Shown one piece after another: positions 1 through 7,882 of a stretch of DNA of 64,000 nt (position 1 is its first letter; each line of letters begins with the position of its first letter). The DNA is from Cryobacterium sp. GrIS_2_6 (lineage in GTDB: Bacteria; Actinomycetota; Actinomycetes; Actinomycetales; Microbacteriaceae): assembly GCF_035984545.1 (NCBI RefSeq), contig NZ_JAXCHP010000001.1, positions 3,348,001 to 3,412,000 of the forward strand, in the 5' to 3' direction. The notes beneath the pieces were generated by a model that was given only the letters and a program-made list of their open reading frames with translations, ran no database searches and was not told the origin of the DNA. Position numbers and translations under genes: made by a program.

Positions 1-378
1 GACGCTGCCCTTGACGGTGGACGAGTCGATCTGGACCATTCCCTCGCTGAGGCCGCGGTCGTCGGAGAGGCTGATCGCGATGCCGCCGGCGAACTGATAG
101 CGCTGCTCGTTGCCGTGCTGCTGGACCAGGTCGGTGAGCTCGTCGATGAGTGCCGGTCCGAGGTTGGTCATTCGCTGGAAGTCGGTGTGGCTCATGCGGA
201 CGGTGAAGCGATTGGGCGCGAGGATGCGGTCGCGGGACACCACCGCTGCCTTGGTGTCCAGTTCGCGACGCAGCGCGGAGGTGATCTCCACCGGCTGTAG
301 TCCCGACTTGAAGGTCTTGGCAAATGCGCCGTTTACGGCGCGCTCAAGGCCCTTTTCAAAGTTATCCAGAATGCCCAC
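1..378 (-). CDS. fhaA: FhaA-like protein with N-terminal DUF3662 domain (5' part only)
   Basis: The minus-strand reading begins with GTG at 378, preceded by a GGGAG ribosome binding site, and encodes (V)GILDNFEKGLERAVNGAF followed by AKTFKSGLQPVEIT, the hallmark of the DUF3662 domain at the N-terminus of actinobacterial FhaA. The family continues into a linker and a C-terminal FHA domain that binds phosphothreonine; that part lies outside the window. FhaA usually heads the fhaA-fhaB-pstP-rodA-pbpA-pknA/B cluster controlling cell wall growth and division, which would lie to the left. The gene diverges from the tRNA-Leu gene. The family call is firm; the C-terminal half cannot be seen. Confidence 0.9.
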   Translation of the reverse strand, partial: MGILDNFEKGLERAVNGAFAKTFKSGLQPVEITSALRRELDTKAAVVSRDRILAPNRFTVRMSHTDFQRMTNLGPALIDELTDLVQQHGNEQRYQFAGGIAISLSDDRGLSEGMVQIDSSTVKGSV

Positions 379-664
379 AGGTCTCCCGATCCGATCCTTT
401 CGGCTATCAGCATGTTACTTGCCTCGCGTGTTAACTCGCCCGCCGGGCACATGGAACCGGAATTGTCATCCTACGGGAGGCGGCTATGGGCACGGAGGTG
501 GGTCGGTTTCAGTCCGGCCAGGGGGCAGTCTCCCATGCCTCGCGTCCGAGAGGGTCACGAGACGGCAAACGGGGCGGATGCTGCGCGCGTCCTTCCGCCC
601 CGCCCCGCCCGGCGGCTCCACGAATGGCATTCGCACCCTGAATAGTGCTAGCCTCTCTAAGTTC
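379..664. other. Intergenic region between fhaA and tRNA-Leu
   Basis: No credible gene is seen. It must hold the divergent promoters of fhaA (minus) and the tRNA (plus); the sequence tagtgctagcct just upstream of the tRNA is a possible -10 region. No repeat or hairpin stands out. Confidence 0.5.
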
Positions 665-748
665 GCGCGAGTGGCGGAATTGGCAGACGCGCTGGCTTCA
701 GGTGCCAGTGTTCGAAAGGACGTGGGGGTTCAAGTCCCCCCTCGCGCA
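665..748 (+). tRNA. tRNA-Leu (anticodon CAG)
   Basis: The acceptor strand GCGCGAG (665-671) pairs with CTCGCGC (741-747), with discriminator A at 748. The D-arm, a long variable arm typical of tRNA-Leu and a T-arm with GGTTCAA are present. The anticodon CAG is at 699-701 in a seven-base loop. CCA is not encoded (ACA follows). It reads CUG codons. The accessory island begins at its 3' end: the sequence from base 747 onward is repeated at 24,586. Confidence 0.95.
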
Positions 749-850
749 CAGCGGGTTGATTGCCAAATAGGTTGAATCTATTTGCGAAACCCGGTCGGAC
801 AAGAAAGGCCCCCGAGAAATCGGGGGCCTTTCGTCATTCCTGGCGCTTAG
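747..850. repeat. Left copy of direct repeat at tRNA-Leu (att-like)
   Basis: From the last paired base of the tRNA (747), about 94 bases match the copy at 24,586 with a single difference, and similarity continues at a lower level through the transposase gene. The match starts at cacagcgggttgattgcc and includes the terminator hairpin. An identical stretch abutting a tRNA 3' end is what integration at a tRNA-side attachment site leaves. No intact integrase with all catalytic residues is visible in the island. Confidence 0.75.
804..831 (+). terminator. Rho-independent terminator after tRNA-Leu
   Basis: The stem AAAGGCCCCCGA and TCGGGGGCCTTT closes on a GAAA loop and ends in TTT. It is carried within the direct repeat, so the integrated element keeps a terminator behind the tRNA. 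Because of the A/T flanks it could also act on the minus strand for the transposase operon. Confidence 0.85.
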
Positions 851-991
851 GTTGCCTCACGGCGAAGCCGACTCACCACGCAAAGGCCATTCGGGCACGA
901 AAAAGCGCCCCAGCGGACTCGAAGAGGTGTTTTCGAGCGTGCTGGAGCGCCGTGTATTGCGAGTGAAAGTGTCGGTGGACCCGGGCCGGGC

Positions 992-2761
992 CTAGGTCTT
1001 GGCTGGTGACGTCTGGAAGTCGTCCCAGGCGGCGACGCGCTTGTCCTTGCGGTTCTTGCGCCTCTTCCGGAGCAGGAGTTTCCGTGCCTTGCGGTCGGCG
1101 CGTTCGTCGTCGGTCTCGGGCCGGAGCATGTCGTCGCGGAACTTTTGCAGTTTCCGGAGGTTGCCGGCGACGACGAGGATGCTCACGAGTAGGTATTGGG
1201 CGGTGGAGCCGCGGACGCGTCGCCGGCTGGAGTCGCCGATGGCTTCGTGGGAGCTGTCTTTGAGGAAGCCGTTGGCGCCTTCGATGGTGTTGCGGTCGTG
1301 GGAGTAGATTTCCTGCCACTCGTTGCTGCCGTACTGATAGTGCTGGGCGAGCTTCGCGCCGACCTCGAACGGGACGCTCACCGAGGTAGCATTAGTGCAG
1401 ATTGTGTCGGGCTTGACGGGCGGGTTATAGATGGTCGTCAGTGCGTCGTCGACCTTGGCGCAACCGTTCTCGACGAGCGGGCAGCTGACGGTTGCGCCGG
1501 GCCCTCGGGCTGGGCACATCATCGGGACGCGTCCCTTGGCGTCGGGCTTCTCCTTGGGGCGCAGCATGTACTGGCGGCGTTCCACGATACGTTTCCGCCA
1601 GGTGGCGGCGTTGATTTCCTTCGCACGGTAGAGGAGGGTCGCGTTGATGAGGCCTTCGGGCATTGACGGGCAGTACAAGGCGCCCTCGACCTGGATGGAA
1701 CCTGCATAGCCGTTCTTGAGGCCAAGCTGGAGGTCGAGGTAGTCGGTGACGACAAGGTAGCCGAGCTTGCGAAGTGGCATGTGCAGTTCCTCGGTCTTCG
1801 CGAAAGCGAAGTACCCGCGGTCGCCGGTGGCGCGGCCCGCGGGGTGCCCTCTCTCGGCGACGCTCTCGAAGATGTGGCGCGCGGTGCGGATGAGCGCTGT
1901 CCCCGGGATGTTAAAGCCGATGCCCGCGACGAGGAGCGGGTACCCGGGGAGGGTCTTGGGGTCGTGGTTGGTCTGCACGGCGATGGTCAGGTCCCAGCCG
2001 AACACGGACTTCACCGACTTCGTCGAGTCGTTGGTCTCCTTGTGACTGCTGGTACGGCGGTACCAGCCTGCGTCGGACTCAATGGCCACGTGCGTCTTGG
2101 ACCGTGGAGCGCCGCGCTTCCCGTAGGCGGGAACGACGGTGGCGTCCACGCAGAGATCGCCCTGCCACTGGCTACGGGCCGCTTCGGGCACGAGCTGGAG
2201 GGTGGCTTCAATCAAGGCGTTGCACACCCAGTCCAGGCGCGCCTGTTTGACCTCGCTGTTGGCCTCGATACGGTGTCGCAGCGTTTCTTCGTATTGTTCA
2301 GGGGTTGAGAACTTCCACTGCTTGCCCGGCTTCGGGTCGATGGCGTCCAGAGCTCGGTGCAGGGCCCGCCAGAGCGGGAAGTACCAGCCCTTGGCGGACT
2401 CCCTCTTGCCCCACAGGTCGAGGTGTCGCAGGGACTTCCCGCTCAACCGGTCGGAAGCGATGGTCGCCATCTCCTTGACGAACAGGGCGCTGCGCTCGGT
2501 GCTGAGCAGCAGGAAAAGGATGAGCACCGTGCGGGTGCTGGCGACACTCTGACGTCCGCCCGGCGCAGTCTTCACCCGGTCCGCAGCTCGCCAGGCGTCA
2601 ATTTGCTCGGCGACTTTGGAGTCGTCGACGAGCTTGCCGATGAACTCGACCTGGCTGTGGGATATGCGGCTGGCGTTGCCGGTGAATCCGTGCTTGGGCA
2701 GCGTCCGTCGGAGCTGCTCCATGACTGTCGAAGACACCGGCGGCGCGGGTGTCGCCGTCAT
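992..2761 (-). CDS. DDE-type transposase, intact copy
   Basis: A 589-residue protein with a transposase core: first Asp in CVDATVVPAYGKRG (about D206), second Asp in TGDRGY (D314) and Glu in HDRNTIEGANGF (E494). Between the second Asp and the Glu is a cysteine-rich stretch (YCPS, MMCPARG, SCPL, NGC, ICTN) that could bind zinc. The C-terminus is strongly basic. The start ATG at 2761 overlaps the stop of the recombinase-like gene as ATGA, so the two proteins are probably made in a coupled fashion. I cannot assign it to a named IS family from sequence alone. A second, frameshifted copy lies at 24,831-26,598. The region around residues 316-336 differs sharply between copies while the flanks are nearly identical. 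Confidence 0.8.
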   Translation of the reverse strand: MTATPAPPVSSTVMEQLRRTLPKHGFTGNASRISHSQVEFIGKLVDDSKVAEQIDAWRAADRVKTAPGGRQSVASTRTVLILFLLLSTERSALFVKEMATIASDRLSGKSLRHLDLWGKRESAKGWYFPLWRALHRALDAIDPKPGKQWKFSTPEQYEETLRHRIEANSEVKQARLDWVCNALIEATLQLVPEAARSQWQGDLCVDATVVPAYGKRGAPRSKTHVAIESDAGWYRRTSSHKETNDSTKSVKSVFGWDLTIAVQTNHDPKTLPGYPLLVAGIGFNIPGTALIRTARHIFESVAERGHPAGRATGDRGYFAFAKTEELHMPLRKLGYLVVTDYLDLQLGLKNGYAGSIQVEGALYCPSMPEGLINATLLYRAKEINAATWRKRIVERRQYMLRPKEKPDAKGRVPMMCPARGPGATVSCPLVENGCAKVDDALTTIYNPPVKPDTICTNATSVSVPFEVGAKLAQHYQYGSNEWQEIYSHDRNTIEGANGFLKDSSHEAIGDSSRRRVRGSTAQYLLVSILVVAGNLRKLQKFRDDMLRPETDDERADRKARKLLLRKRRKNRKDKRVAAWDDFQTSPAKT

Positions 2762-3639
2762 GGTCGCAGCTCCCCGCGGAAGAGGACCTTCAGGTCGGAG
2801 GCCTCGGGCATCCGCACGAACGGCGCGAGCCGTTCGAACGTGCTGAACGTCTTGACGCCGAGCGCTTCGGCGAGGGCGACGATGGGTGTCCTGGCCTCGA
2901 GATGCCCCACAATCCACGTGGACCGCAGGCGCTCCACGGTCGGGAACTCGCGGCCCTTCGCCGTGGAGTTCAGAAACTTCTTCACGTAGGCGACCGCGTT
3001 GTTGGGGCGCTCGTCCTTCACGAACAGGTAGTCCACGACCAACGGCCCCCGCAGGAGTTGCCGAATGTCGTCCTCCCAGTCGGCCAGGCAGACGACCGTG
3101 CGCGGGCTTGCACCCGTCACGGTGACGAGGACGCCGTCCGCTGTGGAGTCCACGTCCTCGACCTTGAGGTGCACGATCTCGGCAGTCGTCAAGGCGCAGC
3201 CCGCGGCGAGGGCGAGCAGCACCATCCAGTTATGACGGCGCAGCGCGGTGGACCGCGTGGCGGCCTGACTGCGGAACCGAATCATCGCCGCCGAAGAATA
3301 CGGGGCAAAGGGATTCGGGCGCGGCTTCTTCCCTGCGTCGCGGCGCACCGGGTCGAACGAGTGGAGCTCGCCGGCGATGCGGAGCAAGCGCAGGCGCTCT
3401 GCCCGCGCGACGACAGGAGAGAAGCCTCCCAACTGGCGTGCGGCGAACGTCTCGATGTGTCGTCCGCTGAAGACGATGCTTCGCTCGAGCGGGAGGCAGG
3501 CCGTCTCCGTCGTCCAGACGGCGAGCCGGGACACAGCGGTCAGGGCTTTGCTGGCTTCGGCGCTGCTTGTCGGCGCGAAGTCTGCAACGGCGGACCGGGT
3601 GAAGTCCGCGACGTCGTCCCAGAGGCGTTTGGGAATCAT
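2758..3639 (-). CDS. Tyrosine-recombinase-like protein lacking catalytic residues
   Basis: About 293 residues with the layout of a phage integrase: a helical N-terminal domain, then AGCALTTAEIVHLKVEDVD, the position where active enzymes have the first catalytic Arg (here Thr), and VERLRSTWIVGHLEA, which keeps the second Arg but not the preceding His. Further on, GV replaces the usual GH, and the nucleophile position (10 after that Gly) is Leu. It is therefore probably not an active recombinase and may be a DNA-binding partner of the transposase whose start it overlaps. The frame is open up to an ATG at 3741, but a promoter-like motif shared with the paralogue at 5256-5276 lies inside that extension, so ATG 3639 is preferred, although it has no obvious ribosome site. 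Confidence 0.65.
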   Translation of the reverse strand: MIPKRLWDDVADFTRSAVADFAPTSSAEASKALTAVSRLAVWTTETACLPLERSIVFSGRHIETFAARQLGGFSPVVARAERLRLLRIAGELHSFDPVRRDAGKKPRPNPFAPYSSAAMIRFRSQAATRSTALRRHNWMVLLALAAGCALTTAEIVHLKVEDVDSTADGVLVTVTGASPRTVVCLADWEDDIRQLLRGPLVVDYLFVKDERPNNAVAYVKKFLNSTAKGREFPTVERLRSTWIVGHLEARTPIVALAEALGVKTFSTFERLAPFVRMPEASDLKVLFRGELRP

Positions 3640-3678
3640 CGGAGTGAAGTTCTGAATGGTTTGGGCGACATTCGCGTC

Positions 3679-3699
3679 CAATTGCAGATTACTATATGC
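3679..3699 (-). promoter_or_regulatory. Predicted promoter of the recombinase-like/transposase operon
   Basis: Read on the minus strand there is TTGTCG, a 17-nt spacer, then TATAGT (plus 3691-3696). The block aattgcRgattaStatatgc is shared with the region just upstream of the paralogue at 4345-5238, where it sits correctly ahead of a ribosome site. Conservation between two otherwise diverged loci supports a promoter or operator. Confidence 0.55.
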
Positions 3700-3776
3700 G
3701 TTATGTATATCGTCGACAAGGGCCAAAGCCTCGGGTGTCATCGGGCACCCCGCGTTCCGTGCTCTACGCTCGTCCT

Positions 3777-4055
3777 ATGTCCAGGCCCGCCCGACCCATT
3801 CCGCACGACCTCACGGACAACTGGCCCGAAATGTCCTCGGTAGATCCCGTCGGGGAGGTCGCCCGGCAGTTCGCTCTGAACGTGAAGGCCGCCATCGGAG
3901 ACCGAAGCATCCGCGGTGCGGCCCGCGACGTGGGCGTGGACCCCTCGACGATGATGTCCGTACTCAACGGCCGCTCCTGGCCCGACCTCGCCACCATCGC
4001 CAAGCTCGAAATAGGCTTCGGCGTGGACCTCTGGCCGGGGCGGCTCGACAAGTAG
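3777..4055 (+). CDS. Small XRE-type helix-turn-helix regulator
   Basis: A 92-residue protein whose centre reads IGDRSIRGAARDVGVDPST followed by MMSVLNGRSWPDLATIAKLE, a helix-turn-helix with the LNGRSWPDLATI recognition region seen in XRE/lambda-Cro-like repressors. It ends soon after. It is transcribed away from the recombinase-like/transposase operon with a very short gap, so autoregulation of the element is plausible. No Shine-Dalgarno sequence precedes ATG 3777; an ATG at 3831 is an alternative that keeps the whole DNA-binding domain. Confidence 0.65.
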   Translation: MSRPARPIPHDLTDNWPEMSSVDPVGEVARQFALNVKAAIGDRSIRGAARDVGVDPSTMMSVLNGRSWPDLATIAKLEIGFGVDLWPGRLDK

Positions 4056-4344
4056 ATTCGGGTGCCTCTCTGGGGCGCGCTGAGCGGTCTCGGTGGGGAC
4101 TGTCGGTCGGATGGTGGAAGTAGTTTGCACGCCGTATCTATGCGCGCACTTTTGGCCAGGTGCTCATTCGCTGATTGACGGCAGCAGACGCGGAACGAAT
4201 TGATTCAACGTCGTCTCGCCCGGAGACCTGTTGCGGCGATGCTGCTCGGGATGATCTGAGCGTATTCAGGACCACTGACATCCTGTTTTCGTAGTTCGTG
4301 GAGCAATCAACTCGCGTTTCAAGAGTCGGACACCGATCCCCCTC
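4056..4344. other. Gap without recognisable gene
   Basis: It separates the XRE gene from the converging recombinase paralogue. No supported open frame, RNA gene or strong hairpin was seen. Confidence 0.4.
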
Positions 4345-5238
4345 TCACGCGTCCCGCAGCCGCGCCCTAACCTCACTCGCATCGCAGTCGCGCACGAACC
4401 GCACGTACCGTGTGAGCGCCTCCAGAGACTCAATGCCGGCAGCGCGCATGAGCGGGACGACCGGTGTGGCCGCGTCCAGATGCCGGAGTATCCAGGTTGC
4501 GCGCAGTCGCTGGGACTGGGGTTTGACGCCGACGACCTGGCTGCGGTCGATGAAGTTGGCGATGAGGTTCGGGTAGTAGGCGCCGTGGTTCTCTCGGAAG
4601 GCGAACTTCTCTGGCTCAAGGGTGAGGGTCCGGTCGACCAAGACCTGCTCCCACTCTCGAAGTACTGGCACGGACCGTGGGCGCTCACCGTTGATTTGCA
4701 GGAGCACGCCGCCCTCGTCAACCGCGATGTCGCGCACGCGGAGCTGGCCGATTTCGGATGCGGCCAGTCCAGCGCCGGCACCGGTGGCCAGCAGCACCCA
4801 GGCGTTCGCGCGCCGTGCCGGAGTCGACTGCGTGGAGGCCCAACTGCGAAGCGAGATCAGCTCCGCGCTCGAGTACGGGGCTGCCGGCTCTGACGGCTCG
4901 AGCGCGGCGAGTCGCCGGGGCACTTCTCCCGGGTCGAGCAGTATCTCGGACATCCGCAGAAGCTGACTCCGGAGGTTGCCCCGTGAGGCAGGCTTCAATG
5001 TGGGGCAGCCGACAGCGATGAACCGGGACACCACGTCCCGTCGGAACACGACACTGCGCTCCAACGGGAGCCCTGCCGTCTGCCAGGTCCATGCAGCGAG
5101 GCGTGACGCCGCGACCTTCAACTCGGCCGCCGTGTATGGGGTGCTGTCGGACGAATCCGCGACGGCGTCGAGGACGAATTGCTTCACTTCGATCCAGACT
5201 GCCAAGTCCAGATTCGGTTCGTAGTCGGAACTTGTCAC
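4345..5238 (-). CDS. Tyrosine-recombinase-like paralogue retaining the tyrosine
   Basis: A 297-residue protein homologous over its length to the protein at 2758-3639 (shared landmarks: SRLAAW, LPLERSVVF, APYSSAE, RLRATWILRHLDAATP). It has GAGLAASEIGQLRVRDI, where the first catalytic Arg is Ala, then QRLRATW with the second Arg, and GIESLEALTRYVRFV with a Tyr ten residues after the Gly, the usual nucleophile position. The His boxes are missing. It starts with GTG at 5238 behind a well-placed GGAG. Unlike its paralogue it has no transposase behind it. It could be a DNA-binding relict or an atypical recombinase. Confidence 0.65.
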   Translation of the reverse strand: MTSSDYEPNLDLAVWIEVKQFVLDAVADSSDSTPYTAAELKVAASRLAAWTWQTAGLPLERSVVFRRDVVSRFIAVGCPTLKPASRGNLRSQLLRMSEILLDPGEVPRRLAALEPSEPAAPYSSAELISLRSWASTQSTPARRANAWVLLATGAGAGLAASEIGQLRVRDIAVDEGGVLLQINGERPRSVPVLREWEQVLVDRTLTLEPEKFAFRENHGAYYPNLIANFIDRSQVVGVKPQSQRLRATWILRHLDAATPVVPLMRAAGIESLEALTRYVRFVRDCDASEVRARLRDA

Positions 5239-5255
5239 CGCAACTCCAAATACTC

Positions 5256-5276
5256 GAATTGCGGATTAGTATATGC
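5256..5276 (-). promoter_or_regulatory. Predicted promoter of the recombinase-like paralogue
   Basis: The minus strand contains GCATATACTAATCCGCAATT with a good -10 hexamer TATACT (plus 5268-5273), giving a leader of roughly 20 nt before the GGAG and GTG. The same motif occurs at 3679-3699. Confidence 0.55.
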
Positions 5277-5342
5277 ATCGAAGGTACCTGAATCCAGAGT
5301 GTGTCGGCCACGCGAAATGGTCGACAGGGAGGGTCGGCGAAA

Positions 5343-5657
5343 ATGGAGAACGAACCGCAGGAGGTCACGTCCCTAGCTGGTGACGAGCGCGGCGTCTGGC
5401 GCGTTGTCACGCAGGGCAGCTCGCACATCGTGGACTTGGACGCCAAGACGGTCACACGCATTCCAGGACCGGGCAGGCCGGCCACCTTCAACGACGTAAC
5501 GCGGCCACTCCGCAGCCTAGAGGCGTGCAGTGTCGGCGAATCCGGCCGATGGACGATGATCTCCGACGACGAGATGACGGAATTCTACTGGCATGTCACC
5601 AGCCAGATCCGCCGGATTGAGCGCGTCGAGCAGTCAGGTGCCGGCCATGAGGATTGA
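5343..5657 (+). CDS. Small protein of unknown function, partner of MbcA/ParS-like gene
   Basis: A 104-residue acidic protein beginning MENEPQEV; a GGGAGG lies about 10 nt before the ATG. It contains a GVWRVVTQGSSHIVDLD segment, probably beta-strand rich, and a C-terminal WHVTSQIRRIERVE helix. No family was recognised. Its 3' end overlaps the next gene by 11 nt, so the two are coexpressed. A toxin-antitoxin pairing is possible but nothing in the protein resembles a RES-type toxin. Confidence 0.55.
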   Translation: MENEPQEVTSLAGDERGVWRVVTQGSSHIVDLDAKTVTRIPGPGRPATFNDVTRPLRSLEACSVGESGRWTMISDDEMTEFYWHVTSQIRRIERVEQSGAGHED

Positions 5658-6024
5658 GACGGTCTGGCGCGAAATAGAGGCGACCTGGGGGCTGCTCAGC
5701 CCTGAGGAGGTGTTGGAGGCCCTGAATCTGCCGAAGACCGATGTCGACGTGGTCTCTCGGATGAGAGCGGATGGACAGCTCCTCGCCATCGAGCGAGGAC
5801 GTGCGTACGCGTATCCGGGCTTCCAATTCGAATCGGGACATGTCGCACCGGTCATTCCCGCCCTGGTGGAGCTCGCGCACGAGGTGGCCTTGTCGCAGAA
5901 CGAGCTCGTCGTCTGGCTGTGCTTCCCCTCCGGCTACTTCGGCGGCGACCGGCCGGTGGAGCACCTGGATGAGCCGGACGAGCTCCTCGAGAAGGCTAGG
6001 GCCGACGCGACGGTGGAGTGGTAG
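5647..6024 (+). CDS. MbcA/ParS/Xre-antitoxin-like protein
   Basis: A 125-residue protein. The N-terminal half LLSPEEVLEALNLPKTDVDVV plus a wing-like GQLLAIERGRAYAYP resembles a small winged DNA-binding unit. The C-terminal half has VWLCFPSGYFGGDRPVEHLD then EPDELLEKA, the pattern of the toxin-binding MbcA/ParS/Xre domain (DUF2384-like: a W, GG, RP, then a final helix). Antitoxins with this fold normally neutralise RES-domain toxins; none is adjacent. It overlaps the upstream small gene. The start ATG 5647 lies inside the upstream gene. Confidence 0.6.
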   Translation: MRIETVWREIEATWGLLSPEEVLEALNLPKTDVDVVSRMRADGQLLAIERGRAYAYPGFQFESGHVAPVIPALVELAHEVALSQNELVVWLCFPSGYFGGDRPVEHLDEPDELLEKARADATVEW

Positions 6025-6352
6025 GGCGTGAATGCTAACTGCTGGACGAGCATATGCGGCATTGCTGGTCAGACATGCACAGCCCAGTAATGGTGTCGAG
6101 CGAAAAGCGGACTACTAGTCCGGCGCAAGCCGGCACCGGAAATCGCATTTGGGGAACAATGGTCAAGCATCCACAGGGATCGATCATTCTCGAATCATTC
6201 GCAGATGCTTTGGTCGCACCAACCGCCGTCCTCCCGTCATTGGAAATCGGGACAGCGGAGCGTCGGTAGCATTGACAAACGGCTCGAGCTTACCCGCTCT
6301 ATTTCGGGGGCTGAATTTGGTTTGCCGTTCTACCTAAAGGAGCCAGCCCGCG
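6025..6352. other. AT-richer intergenic region before the TCD1-IetAS-like cassette
   Basis: No supported gene. A perfect TTGACA at 6272-6277 could be the -35 element of the downstream cassette, but no matching -10 hexamer at ideal spacing is evident. An AAAGGAG at 6336-6342 is the ribosome site for the next gene. Confidence 0.45.
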
Positions 6353-6649
6353 GTGGTTGATTATCTAATTGAAGTCCTTTCCGCCCCAGAATATGTAGCA
6401 TCGTCGGGCCTGCACCCTCGGAGCATTGTGACCAAGGACGTCGTGGACACTACCAAGCGCATCGGTGAAGCCATAGCGGACACGTGTGGCAGCGTTTTTG
6501 GGACGGTGCAAGACGCGCTCGTGGAATCCATGCCAGATGTCTTGGAGATCTCATTTGGGGTCTCGGTGTCCGCAGAGGGCGGTATGCCATTGGTGGGCAG
6601 GGCAGGAATGGAATCCACATTCTCAGTAACAGCCACCTGGAATAAGTAG
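6353..6649 (+). CDS. TCD1-like (trypsin-co-occurring domain) protein
   Basis: A 98-residue protein starting with GTG behind AAAGGAG. After an N-terminal strand (VVDYLIEVL) and a helical middle comes DVLEISFGVSVSAEGGMPLV then STFSVTATWNK, matching the conserved end of the CU044_2847/TCD1 family (FG-x-S-AEGG, then V-T-x-TW). These small domains are found beside proteases and NTPases in predicted biological conflict systems. Here an AAA ATPase and a subtilase follow after 90 nt in the same direction, so the protein probably serves as a regulator, substrate or effector-docking module of that cassette. Confidence 0.7.
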   Translation: MVDYLIEVLSAPEYVASSGLHPRSIVTKDVVDTTKRIGEAIADTCGSVFGTVQDALVESMPDVLEISFGVSVSAEGGMPLVGRAGMESTFSVTATWNK

Positions 6650-6739
6650 CGCTGTATCGAAAAGCACTCTGATACTTCACCGCCTTACCAAGAGCATTAC
6701 CTGCTAATGTCGGTGGTTTCACGTAGTGTGTAAAGCGTG

Positions 6740-7882
6740 ATGGCAGAATACAATAATTCTTACCAGGTCCGCCACGGCACGCATCTTGCGATTGCCGACC
6801 TTGTCCGAGTGGGCATGAGTGGTGATAAAGCTGCTGCGGAACGGCTGGGACGACGCTTGATGAATGAACCCCCAACCGGAATCCGTGACACGGCCGCGTT
6901 CACAGCGGCCGTAGATCTAGCTATTCGAAACTCAAGCAGCCCAGCGCGGGGTCTCCAACGTTCATTTCGGGACGGAACGTCGGCAGGTACGGTTTCTCTA
7001 CAAGTCCCCGCGCCTTCCGCTCAGCGACTTGAGTTCAACGGCAAGATGGGGGACCATCTAACGATGCTCATTCGCGAGCGTGCCGCACGTGAAGAACTCC
7101 GAGTCGCGGGCCTTGCGCCCGTCTCGAAAGTGCTTCTCAGCGGTCCCCCCGGAGTCGGCAAAACCATGTCCGCCCATTGGCTTGCCGGACATCTCGGTTT
7201 GCCTCTGATCGTCGTCGATCTTGCGCAGACGATGTCAAGTTTTCTCGGTGAGAGCGGCAGAAACATCAAAGGAGCCTTCTCGGAAGCAGAAGCGACTGAG
7301 TGCGTGTTCCTAATCGACGAATTTGACGCTCTCGCCAAACGACGGGATGACTCAAGCGACATTGGTGAGTTGAAAAGGCTCGTCAACGTTCTTCTCTTGG
7401 AACTCGATGCCTGGACGGGTCGAAGCCTCCTAGTCGCCGCGACCAATCACTCGCAACTACTAGATCCGGCTGTCCAACGGCGTTTCGATTTGGCAGTCGA
7501 AATACCTTTGCCGGATGCACAAGAAATCGAGGCAATGCTGAGTGGCGTCTTCGGCCGTGAAGCGCCGGACGCGCAAATCACCAAAATTACGGCCGACGCG
7601 CTATTGGGGACAAGCAATTCTGACGTTGTTCGGTTCTGTCGCGCTGTCTATCGTCACTCAATTGTTGAAGCTCGCCCTCTTCGTCAGGTACTACTGGAAC
7701 GTCTCCTAGAGATGCACGCTGGTGACCGAGTCGCGCAAGGCGAGATGTGGCGACAGCTCAAGGACGACTACGGAATGTCAAGTCGAGCCATTGCAGAGCA
7801 TGCTAGCTTGAGCCATCCGACGGTAAACGCCGGTATCCAGCGGGCGAGGGGGCAACGAGATGGCGGATTTGTCGAGCGTTAG
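6740..7882 (+). CDS. IetA-like AAA+ ATPase
   Basis: A 380-residue AAA+ ATPase with a helical N-terminal region (1-130), Walker A GPPGVGKT (about 135-142), Walker B FLIDEFD (about 190-196), sensor-1 Asn in VAATNH, and an arginine finger in QRRFD. The C-terminus has MSSRAIAEHASLSHPTVNAG, a helix-turn-helix-like segment that may bind DNA for autoregulation. It overlaps the downstream subtilase by 23 nt. An AAA ATPase directly before a subtilase is the ietA-ietS arrangement, known as a plasmid toxin-antitoxin pair and as a phage defence system; the ATPase acts as antitoxin or control subunit. GTG at 6737 is an alternative start. Confidence 0.8.
   Translation: MAEYNNSYQVRHGTHLAIADLVRVGMSGDKAAAERLGRRLMNEPPTGIRDTAAFTAAVDLAIRNSSSPARGLQRSFRDGTSAGTVSLQVPAPSAQRLEFNGKMGDHLTMLIRERAAREELRVAGLAPVSKVLLSGPPGVGKTMSAHWLAGHLGLPLIVVDLAQTMSSFLGESGRNIKGAFSEAEATECVFLIDEFDALAKRRDDSSDIGELKRLVNVLLLELDAWTGRSLLVAATNHSQLLDPAVQRRFDLAVEIPLPDAQEIEAMLSGVFGREAPDAQITKITADALLGTSNSDVVRFCRAVYRHSIVEARPLRQVLLERLLEMHAGDRVAQGEMWRQLKDDYGMSSRAIAEHASLSHPTVNAGIQRARGQRDGGFVER

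Noticed and set aside
2758..5238. Functional integrase for the island
   Set aside because: Both tyrosine-recombinase-like proteins lack the first catalytic Arg and the His residues, so neither can be called an active integrase from sequence.
6054..6337. Short overlapping plus frames upstream of the TCD1-like gene
   Set aside because: No ribosome sites, no recognisable sequence; more likely the promoter region.
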